64,000 nt of DNA from Rhipicephalus microplus (Eukaryota; Arthropoda; Arachnida; Ixodida; Ixodidae): the NCBI RefSeq assembly GCF_043290135.1, contig NC_134702.1, forward strand, positions 195,456,491-195,520,490, in the 5' to 3' direction. Position 1 is the first letter of the stretch, and each line of letters starts with the position of its first letter. The notes beneath the pieces were generated by a model that worked only from the letters and a program-made list of their open reading frames with translations, made no database searches and was not told the DNA's origin. A program made the position numbers and the translations under genes. This document shows positions 25,437 through 33,188 of the stretch, one piece after another.

Positions 25437-26294
25437 CTACGACGCTTCCCTTACAGTTTGCGATTGCTCATCGTAGACGTAGCGCTTGTGACCCATTAGC
25501 AGTGTCTTATACGTGATGGAAAAAGGCAGCGACTTGGTTTTAGCAAAGGCAATCAATTGCCGACGGACGTTTTGCACACGACGTGAAAAATCTTCACCAA
25601 CACTAAAAGTGGTTCCTTTAAATTTCCGTCCATTAGAAAGAATCTCTCCTTTTGTTTTATGGAATGCGAATTTAACTATTATGGGGCGATGGTGGTTAGT
25701 ACCCTTGCGGCGACCCAGACGATGCGCGCGCTCAATTTCCTTCGGATCGATGGAAATACCTAGACGATCACGGCAGTGCTTGATGACAAGTTGTTCAACT
25801 TGGACAAGTGCTTCCGATCCAGTTGATTCAGGAAGGCCATAAAATATGAGGTTATTGCGCCGAGAATGATTCTCGGCTTCATCCACGCGCGCTTCAAGCT
25901 TGCGCAGAAGGTCACTCGCGCGAGCGGTGTCTCTTCTGAGCGCTTCCACATCAGTACGTAAGGAGATAATATTTTGACAGTGCCCTTCCAGATCAGTCAT
26001 GCGTCTACTGAGATCTGCTATAGATTTATCTGTTGATAGCAAATGGGATTTAAGGTCCTGTACCTGACTGATTAATTCCGTCTGACCGGCAGACAATTTC
26101 TGCAGTTCAGTTAGTACAGCATTAGAAGCAGGACCCGGATTGCTTTCAATATCGCCCGACATCATCAACAAGGCACGAATCACACGAGAACACTCAAGTG
26201 CAACAAGAACGCAGCAGTGTGGGCTCGGCAGCTGAAACAGCAGGTAATTACTAGACTTCTTAGCGAGAAGACTGTAAGTTTTACTAACCTGCAT
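25437..26294 (-). CDS. Non-LTR retrotransposon ORF1: 2A leader, coiled coil, nucleic-acid-binding domain
   Basis: The chosen start is the ATG at 26294, at the edge of the last monomer; the frame remains open upstream through the monomers but that part looks like promoter array, not protein. This gives 285 residues. Residues 1-55 are a hydrophobic leader ending in a 2A motif (GDIESNPGP). Next comes a heptad-rich segment (about 60-145, LSAGQTELISQVQDLKSHL and so on), then an L1 ORF1-like RRM and C-terminal domain (NNLIFYGLPE, ERAHRLGRR, PIIVKF). If 2A acts, a 54-residue leader and a 231-residue RNA-binding protein beginning with Pro are made. ORF1 proteins coat element RNA. Confidence 0.85.
   Translation of the reverse strand: MQVSKTYSLLAKKSSNYLLFQLPSPHCCVLVALECSRVIRALLMMSGDIESNPGPASNAVLTELQKLSAGQTELISQVQDLKSHLLSTDKSIADLSRRMTDLEGHCQNIISLRTDVEALRRDTARASDLLRKLEARVDEAENHSRRNNLIFYGLPESTGSEALVQVEQLVIKHCRDRLGISIDPKEIERAHRLGRRKGTNHHRPIIVKFAFHKTKGEILSNGRKFKGTTFSVGEDFSRRVQNVRRQLIAFAKTKSLPFSITYKTLLMGHKRYVYDEQSQTVREAS
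26130..26156 (-). other. 2A-type ribosome-skipping motif
   Basis: The codons read G-D-I-E-S-N-P-G-P, matching the D-x-E-x-N-P-G-P signature of 2A peptides, and are preceded by a hydrophobic stretch (VIRALLMMS), as usual. At 2A the bond between the last Gly and Pro is not made, so two proteins come from one frame. 2A motifs at the N-terminal end of ORF1 are known in some APE-type non-LTR elements of invertebrates and in trypanosome L1Tc. Activity here is inferred. Confidence 0.85.
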
Positions 26295-27463
26295 GACAAG
26301 AGTGAAAGGATTAGCGGTCTGCGTTGGTGCACAGCCGCCGAGCCCACACAGCGCCGCCGGCAAAGGCCGCTCTTTTGTAGTCGACACAGGCATCGATGCC
26401 GATGCTGATAGCGTCGACCAGGTTTTGTCGAGGACCGTGTAGCTGACCGGTGGCGCCGGAAGGGATCCAGATCTGTTGCGTGTGGTGAAATCCAGTGGTT
26501 CCAAGTACGTTGCGGTTGATAAGCTTGTGTCGAAGACCAAGAGGGCGTGACAGGAAAGCGTGCCACTCTCGCTGGAACGATGTTGATACTGCAACGGTGT
26601 GGTCAAAGAAGCTGGCAGGAAAACGGAAAGCAGTATGCGCAGGAATGCGCACTGAAACACCTGCATGACAAGAGTGAAAGGATTAGCGGTCTGCGTTGGT
26701 GCACAGCCGCCGAGCCCACACAGCGCCGCCGGCAAAGGCCGCTCTTTTGTAGTCGACACAGGCATCGATGCCGATGCTGATAGCGTCGACCAGGTTTTGT
26801 CGAGGACCGTGTAGCTGACCGGTGGCGCCGGAAGGGATCCAGATCTGTTGCGTGTGGTGAAATCCAGTGGTTCCAAGTACGTTGCGGTTGATAAGCTTGT
26901 GTCGAAGACCAAGAGGGCGTGACAGGAAAGCGTGCCACTCTCGCTGGAACGATGTTGATACTGCAACGGTGTGGTCAAAGAAGCTGGCAGGAAAACGGAA
27001 AGCAGTATGCGCAGGAATGCGCACTGAAACACCTGCATGACAAGAGTGAAAGGATTAGCGGTCTGCGTTGGTGCACAGCCGCCGAGCCCACACAGCGCCG
27101 CCGGCAAAGGCCGCTCTTTTGTAGTCGACACAGGCATCGATGCCGATGCTGATAGCGTCGACCAGGTTTTGTCGAGGACCGTGTAGCTGACCGGTGGCGC
27201 CGGAAGGGATCCAGATCTGTTGCGTGTGGTGAAATCCAGTGGTTCCAAGTACGTTGCGGTTGATAAGCTTGTGTCGAAGACCAAGAGGGCGTGACAGGAA
27301 AGCGTGCCACTCTCGCTGGAACGATGTTGATACTGCAACGGTGTGGTCAAAGAAGCTGGCAGGAAAACGGAAAGCAGTATGCGCAGGAATGCGCACTGAA
27401 ACACCTGCATGACAAGAGTGAAAGGATTAGCGGTCTGCGTTGGTGCACAGCCGCCGAGCCCAC
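26288..27463 (-). repeat. 372-bp tandem monomers at the 5' end of the non-LTR element
   Basis: CCTGCATGA marks the same point of each unit at 26288, 26660, 27032 and 27404, so the period is exactly 372. Three complete units appear identical by reading, and a fourth is cut after about 60 bases at 27463. The unit is GC-rich and 124 codons long, so long frames run through it in several phases on both strands. The design matches the 5' promoter monomers of mouse L1. I infer a promoter role. Confidence 0.85.
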
Positions 27464-27467
27464 CTAG

Positions 27468-27504
27468 GGCTACTTGTAGGCATTCCACGGCTACTTGTAG
27501 GCAT
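27468..27504. repeat. 16-bp duplication at the 5' junction of the non-LTR element
   Basis: GGCTACTTGTAGGCAT occurs at 27468-27483 and again at 27489-27504. The second copy merges into the PLE arm, the first abuts the 5' end of the non-LTR element. Thus a piece of flank was copied a second time with five extra bases (TCCAC) between, a sign of template switching when the 5' end was joined. Confidence 0.8.
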
Positions 27505-27670
27505 GCTGAGCATGTATTTTTAGTTTTTGGTCAATACGTTGGGTTAAATTTTGATGTCACTGCGGTATGAATGGTGTTTCCTGAATAAAATATTCCAGTT
27601 GCTAGTAGCGCGTCGTCCCGTGTACTTCTTCTCTGTTGTGTGTCGTTTTTTTCGCGCCCCTTATCATCAT
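27492..27670 (+). repeat. Right inverted arm of the PLE, outer half
   Basis: Reverse complement of 21396-21566 and a few bases beyond. It completes the plus-strand PLE copy after the non-LTR insertion. Another 34 bases (27671-27704), absent from the left arm, precede the right target duplication. Confidence 0.85.
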
Positions 27671-27704
27671 GAACCAGCACCAACTCGCCCAACTTTTCAC
27701 TTTA

Positions 27705-27714
27705 CTACCTAGTG
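27705..27714. other. Right target-site duplication of the PLE insertion
   Basis: CTACCTAGTG, identical to 21386-21395. Confidence 0.8.
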
Positions 27715-29490
27715 AGCTCATCTCCCACGACTCTAAAGCACTACTGTCTTTGGCAAGATGTTAAAAGTAAGATAAGACTCAGGAAAAAGCTGTTTGCAAT
27801 CGTTCATGCAGTGATTTCATATGCGAATAAGCCTTATTTTGGCAACTTGATGTGACACACTACGCCCAAATGTTGGCTAACTATCATGAATGGCTTACAA
27901 ACCGCATCTATGCAACGAGTGTAAGGAGGCGTTATTGTAGACATCCACCATGGCAATTCTTATTCCCTGTGAAAGCGAGTGAATATTAGTATTGCTCTTC
28001 AGAACTGACACTCCATGGAAGCTCTTCATGGTTGCTCCCAACGCACGACGTCGCAGTCGAACAAGCCACATTTCAAGCACATCCGACTGCATTCCCTAGA
28101 CCTAACTTCTAGTCTCGAAATTCCTCCGGAAACTCACTTTGGTGACGCTGGTTTACTGTGCAGGGTATGCTTGTGTGTCGAATTCGCTTATGCGTACGCC
28201 TTTTGGATAGAGCTTACGACACTGCAATTGCTATCGCAGATGCAGTAACGAAACAATGTAGCATACTTGCTACGGATGCCCACAATACTGTTTGCAGACG
28301 CAATCGCTTCGGGGTCATTCCACGGCTAGCGTAGCAGTCAGTTATAACGTGATCGTCTTAAAGATCTCTAGTCGCGGAAAACATGCCACCGGCGGTGGCC
28401 CCGTTGGTTGTGAGAGAAAAATCGCCTGTTCATTTGCGACCGAAAAATCATGTTACCGCGATAGCCGCGGGAGGCGGCTACTTGTTCACGCGTGCACGCG
28501 TGATCACACTGAGAAAGCCGTGCATTTGAAAAAAAAGTGCTTAAGGTCATGAGACGTGGTAGTTTCTTTGCTCTGCCACCACTCCCTGCTTAGCTACCAG
28601 CGCTTTAGTCTGGACGAGAGAAGACATAATATAATCGCAGCATGCGACAAACCTTTGTAACCCTACTCGCACTGGACGGATTCTCAACACTTTGGCGGCG
28701 TTGAATTCTGAAGGCAATAAGCTTTTCTAGTGAATTAATTCCATGATTACTTAAAAAAGCGTTTCAGGGCACCCCTTAGCGCGTTTTGTTCGACAGGTGT
28801 CACGATGAAAACGAGCCCATTCGGCGATAATAGAGCGCGCTGGTCTAATCCATTCTGTGCGTGTTTTTGTGCGTGCGTGTGTAAGTAACAAAACATACTA
28901 ATGAGTTAGCACTAAGCGGTTGAAGGGTGCACTAGGGACCGGATTTCACTATCGTGTTCAACTCTTAAAGGCGAATCTTAAGGGTCCGCCAATTTTTCGC
29001 GACTGTCTTACATGTGCTGAATTAATTGTGCTGAATTAATTGATTAGAAACAATAAATTGCTGAACCATTTGGGAAAGAAAGAGTGTTGTGTGTCCCGTG
29101 CGTGCCTTCTCAACTTCCGACAATGCCGTCTGTGTGTTCTTTGGTAAAAACACACTTAGAAAATACTGACCTGTTTATTTCTCTACGAAATTAGTCTACA
29201 TATTATGCAATAATGTTTGAGTAAGGTATTTGAAGCTGAGTAACATCAGCGCGATTTTCGCCCCATACTTCTAAAAAAATCCCCCACAAATTTGTGTTTA
29301 CATTTTTTCTACGGCAATACTGTACTTTCTAAGGATATCTACGCAATAAATTGTTCACAAAATGATTGTTTTGCGAGGAAAATATTTTAGACCCTTTGAG
29401 CTACTCAATTTTAAGAGAAACATTCACAAATTCCAGAATATTGTTTTTAGGAGCCAATCTGCTTACGCAATGAGTCGTACATCCAGTGTT
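27715..29490. other. No gene recognised
   Basis: Mixed-composition sequence. The open frames here (60-86 codons) show no motif. The doublet TGCTGAATTAATTG near 29014-29040 is a small local duplication. Confidence 0.45.
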
Positions 29491-29494
29491 CTAG

Positions 29495-29755
29495 TAGTAG
29501 CCACCTCTCGTTTAGTCCTTAGAATGCCTGCTGGATGGCAGTACTTGTATATGATGAATATCTGATGAAAAGATGTAAGATTACGGTACTTTGAGGGTTC
29601 ACTCGATGGACGGACGGGTGGGCAGACAGACATACGAATGCACGGACAGTTGCAAGGATGGACGGTGGCACGAGCGGACGCATGAACGGTTGCACGGACA
29701 GACGCTCAAAAGCACAGATGGAGTGATGGACGCTTCGCCCCACACATCATCATTA
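29495..29755. repeat. Dispersed repeat with GGACG-rich internal tandem array, copy 1
   Basis: Begins with GCCACCTCTCGTTTAGTCCTT near 29501 and contains an array of degenerate 10-12 base units (GGACGGACGCATG-like) at about 29605-29735, ending GACGCTTCGCCCC. Both flanks and array match the copy at 44495-44755. The plus and minus frames inside simply translate the repeat. Confidence 0.75.
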
Positions 29756-29759
29756 CCTC

Positions 29760-31045
29760 GGCGGGTATGCTGTGATATATACCGCTACTAGGATGGCAGA
29801 TAGTACTATACGAAGCTCACTAAACGGTGTGTTGAAAGACAGCAATTGCATCGCCCGACCTTATAAAAGACACTTTCTTTCAACGCGTGCTCTGTTTCAT
29901 GAACATTCAGAAGAAATTTCCAACATTAGGTGGTCCACTTAAAGACTACATTGGTAACTTAGTAGAAAGTAAAGAAACAGTTCTTTTCATTGGCAAGTTT
30001 TGTCAGTACAATTTTTGTTCTACGAACAAAAATTATTTCCATTGTTTCCCATTGACGGCTATCTTCGCATACAGCTTCCAATTTCAAGTTCCCCGTTGCG
30101 CTCAAAGGAAACATCAAAAATGATTTTCTTCCTTAAGACAAAAATTGTAATGAAGAATCTTGCCATATAAAAAGAACTGTTAAATGTTTTTTTTAATTTA
30201 TATATAAAGGCCACCACTTGATGCTGATTTTGTCGCAATGTAGTAAAAAATGACACTGTTCTGAACTTTGTGACATTTTTGCAATGTCAAGCAGCTAGAT
30301 GGATCTAAAAGCATTTTTTTTTTCAAAATATACCTTCTTTGAAGTCGGCATTCATTGGTCAATTATAATACAAAGTATGTACTGCCATACGAATAAATGC
30401 AGATATAACACGTTTTGGCCAAAACATTATGCGTATGTGGCCAAAACGTTGTGCTAATATTGCTTAGCTTCAAACATCTTATGCATAACCTTCACCTAAT
30501 AGGAGACAAATTTTCGCATAGAAAATTAAACTGTGCTTTTCAAATTATTTTTTTCACACTGAACACCCGTACAACATTTCGGAAAGTTCAGACGGGACTA
30601 ACATAACCAAAAAAAGTTTCCTCTCTGAAATAGTCTAGCAAATCACTGTTTTCACTGCTGTAAATCAGTACACGTTTCCGGATACAATTCATATGGTTGC
30701 AAAAATGGCTGCGAAGTACGGCGTGGAATGACCGTATGCCACGTGTTCGATCAACTGGCGAACCGCAATCTCTGAGAAGAAAGAATCCCGTGCCGTAGAC
30801 AACTCTTAACGTCAGAGAAGAAGGCTGTCCAAGTGATACCGCAGTTTGTGAGTTCAATCAAAATCCCTGAACGAGTCTGATTTGGACGTGCGGCATGCGG
30901 TATATGTCTGCATTCAGCTTGCTTTTATTTTCAATTTCGTTCTCTCTCTGTCTATCCTTTTTTATCGATATTGGCCCGCCCTTGGGCAGAGTAAAAAGCC
31001 GGTTCTCCCAGCAGGTAAACGCCCCTGCTATAGGGAGACGCAATA
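29760..31045. other. No gene recognised
   Basis: AT-rich sequence with homopolymer T and A runs; no coding or RNA signal seen. Confidence 0.45.
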
Positions 31046-31049
31046 ATGT

Positions 31050-31620
31050 CTGGGTAACGCATCGACGTAAAATGCTGCATGTCACATTTCGCGCCGGTTG
31101 CTGATGGACGTTGGTCGCTCCTGGCGTCAGATAGAGTGTTCGCGTTGTGCCAACGTAGCGCCGCTGTGCCTAGCGTGCGCACACGTCAACGCTACATTGG
31201 AGTCTATTGGGCCCTTCATTACGCGCTCACAGTCACTTTGCTAGCTCCACATATACCAAATTCGGTGTTACGTGATGCCAATGCATGACGAAATATATGA
31301 CTCGTGCAAACATAATAATCCTGACACGCGTGTCATGTAAAAACCAGACAACATACCACGCTCATAGCGTGCTCACGGCCGTTTCGCTAGCTCCACATTT
31401 ACTAAATTTGATATCACGTAAAGTGAATAGATGACAAAGGTAAATAACACATCCAAACATGATAATCAAGACACGGAAGACATGTAAGACATCATTTACC
31501 TCCACCCTGTAACGTTGTGCTGATTTTAAAGTGACATATCAACATTTCTCATTCGTGCTTCACATATTATCGATTCCCACTGTACGTGGGATCTGGCAAC
31601 TTTTTGATCTAAAGCAAGAG
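31050..31620 (+). repeat. Dispersed composite repeat, copy 1
   Basis: Reads in parallel with 46288-47000: the same order of GGGAGACGCA, GTCTGGGTAACG, ATTGGGCC, two units of the 146-148 base tandem family, and finally TACGTGGGATC. No coding region. Identity is clearly less than perfect, so both copies are old. Confidence 0.75.
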
Positions 31621-31982
31621 TCATATGGCCTCCAAGATAAACGCCGTGCGCTTGCCGTCTCAGAGGCCATGAACAGTCTCACAATGTCTCACAGATGGCA
31701 GCACAATATCTAGCGTTTTCTGTTTGCTTGATCAAATCCTCTCGAAAGGCAGGATATGTTTTCCGCCAGATGTACTGTTTAAATGTTCCCTTGCATTTTT
31801 TGCAGCGATGGCTGCAGAATCCCGGCCTTTTTCGACGTTGTTTCATGGCCTCCCATACGCGCCTGTAAATCGCCGAATGGGCTCATTTTTGTCGTGATAT
31901 CTGTCGAACAAAATGCGTTAAGTAGACCCCTTTCACTACATGGCATTTATGTAGTGTTTTTTCCCCTAAGCAGCTGCAGGTA

Positions 31983-32054
31983 ACATCTTGGCTTCGTGGT
32001 AGGACACTCGCTTGCCACGCGATCGACCCGCGTTCGATACTCAATGGGACCAAA
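31983..32054 (+). other. tRNA-Gly-like sequence (SINE head or tRNA pseudogene)
   Basis: A-box-like CGTGGTAGGACACTCGC, an anticodon-loop-like TTGCCAC (GCC, glycine) and a B box GCGTTCGATAC occur with tRNA-like spacing. The acceptor arms do not pair convincingly and the sequence runs on into AT-rich DNA, which favours a tRNA-derived repeat. Confidence 0.5.
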
Positions 32055-32344
32055 AGTTTTATTTTGATAGCAATTATATAGAGACACTTGGCTGGGATTC
32101 GCCGCCGACGTCAGCGTGGGCGTTGGTCGCAATTGATGTAGACGTCGTTGTCGATGTCATGTACCGTGTATATATATATATCGTAGGTATCAATTATGCG
32201 CTTCATCCTCATATCCTTATCTGGACAGCAGTCAATGATCATCACTTTTTCTGGCTGACAGCCATCATCGTCTTTGAATGTGCGCTTCATCTTCGGGTCC
32301 ATCGCGCTTGTTAGTTCCCGAGTTCAAGGGCAATAAACCTCCTT

Positions 32345-32981
32345 ACAACCACGTCGTCATACGTGGTGGAGCCACCTCACAATGTCTACTCGCTGGAGCT
32401 CCATTCAAGCCGCTGCGTGGACCATCAGTCCGCCAACATGTCTCAGAGTGAGTGGCGAACGCCCTTTCTTCTCCCATTCCTGTGCCGCAAGCCCCTCCTC
32501 TTTACATCGTCAAGCACCAGCGCAACCCTCTGATCTTCGCTTGTCTCCGCGGCGAAGGTGTGGAGGACTGGCTCGATTACTAGGAGCGAGTAAGTGCAAC
32601 TAATCACTGGGACGACTCTAACAAGCTCCGCCGAGTATCGCTCTATCTCACGGGCGTTGCCAAGGCATGGTTCTTGAACCATAAGATCGACCTCACCGAC
32701 TGGCCTACCTTCAAGCAGCAGCTTCGCCAAGTATTCGGCACGCCAGCGGTTCGATCCGCTCTAGCGAGGAGGACCCTAGATACTCGCCAACAACATCCCG
32801 GCGAGTCAAACACATCTTGCATCGAGGATGTCTTTGCGCTTTGGCGGCGCGTCAATGATTCGATGTCCGAGTCGGACAAAGTGCGCCACATACTGAAGGG
32901 CATCGGAAGCATTGTCTACAATGCCTTTGTTGCCCAGAATCCTTCTACTGTCGCTGACGTCGTCTCTGCGTGTCAGCGTAT

Positions 32982-32985
<4 letters not shown>
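32345..32985 (+). pseudogene. gag fragment of a second Ty3/gypsy family
   Basis: Translation from about 32540 to 32985, with one TAG near 32580, aligns by eye with the gag of the minus-strand element next door (VEDWLD, KAWFLNH, FGTPAVRS, RHILKGIG, NPSTVADVVS, CQR). It sits head-on to it on the plus strand. Upstream, TGGTGGAGCCAC at 32364-32375 is a candidate primer-binding site, and the sequence before it (AATAAA near 32331, ending CGTCA) could be the end of a 5' LTR. The gag ends abruptly at a CA/TA microsatellite, so this is a truncated older copy of a related family. Confidence 0.75.

Positions 32986-33015
<30 letters not shown>
32984..33015. repeat. CA/TA microsatellite, insertion target
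   Basis: (CA)n then (TA)n directly before the LTR of the gypsy element. The TA run continues at 38167-38178 on the far side, so the element inserted into this tract. ATAT on both sides can be read as a 4-bp target duplication, though the repeat makes this ambiguous. Confidence 0.8.
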
Positions 33016-33146
33016 TGAAATACAACGGTGCAGCTGACGCTTTATTGAAGCAACAGCAAAATGGCGCCGATCATCAAGAGGAACGTGCCGAAGACTGATG
33101 ATGATTATTGTTAGATGAGGAAGATGACGTACAATGAATTCTCACA
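33016..33146 (-). repeat. 3' LTR of the gypsy element
   Basis: 131 bp, bounded by TG and CA, identical to 38036-38166. On the sense (minus) strand AATAAA lies at 33046-33041 and can serve as polyadenylation signal. The LTR is short for the group. Confidence 0.92.
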
Positions 33147-33158
33147 CTAATTTCCCCC
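33147..33158 (-). other. Polypurine tract candidate
   Basis: GGGGGAAATTAG on the sense strand directly abuts the 3' LTR, the place where plus-strand DNA synthesis of LTR elements is primed. It is not purely purine (two T), so the assignment rests mainly on position. Confidence 0.55.
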
Positions 33159-33188
33159 GTCGACGGAAGCGGCCAGCCTGGCCGCGAA

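Larger units (their letters stand above)
22499..27467 (-). mobile_element. APE-type non-LTR retrotransposon with 5' monomers, apparently complete
   Basis: Order on the minus strand: one partial and three complete 372-bp monomers, ORF1 (26294-25437) with a 2A motif, a 51-base gap, ORF2 (25385-22596), and a 3' UTR with an A-run, a small hairpin and a tail of tandem AAGTG units. Both ORFs are open. It lacks an RNase H domain and has a non-poly(A) tail, which together suggests the CR1/L2/Jockey group, not L1 or R1; exact clade needs a tree. It inserted into the plus-strand PLE arm, with a probable AAGTA target duplication. A truncated relative lies at 40217-40985. Confidence 0.85.
21396..27704. 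mobile_element. Penelope-like element, inverted two-copy structure, interrupted
   Basis: The insertion has two partial copies of a Penelope-like element arranged head to head. A minus-strand copy (21396 to about 22315) runs through the GIY-YIG coding region and the 3' UTR. A shorter plus-strand copy starts at 22316 and repeats only the last 360 bases, but is split by a non-LTR retrotransposon at 22499-27491. The arms end in ATGATGATAAGG and its complement, and the right arm runs 34 bases further (27671-27704). Such inverted or partly duplicated structures are common for PLEs. The reverse transcriptase part is missing. Confidence 0.8.

Noticed and set aside
26311..27396. Repeated 111-113 codon minus frames and 77 codon plus frames
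   Set aside because: Alternative phases of the identical 372-bp monomers; no start or domain evidence for separate proteins.
27468..27488. Upstream start of the 683-codon frame overlapping ORF1
   Set aside because: Begins at a GTG in the duplicated flank, outside the element; the ATG at 26294 is a better start.
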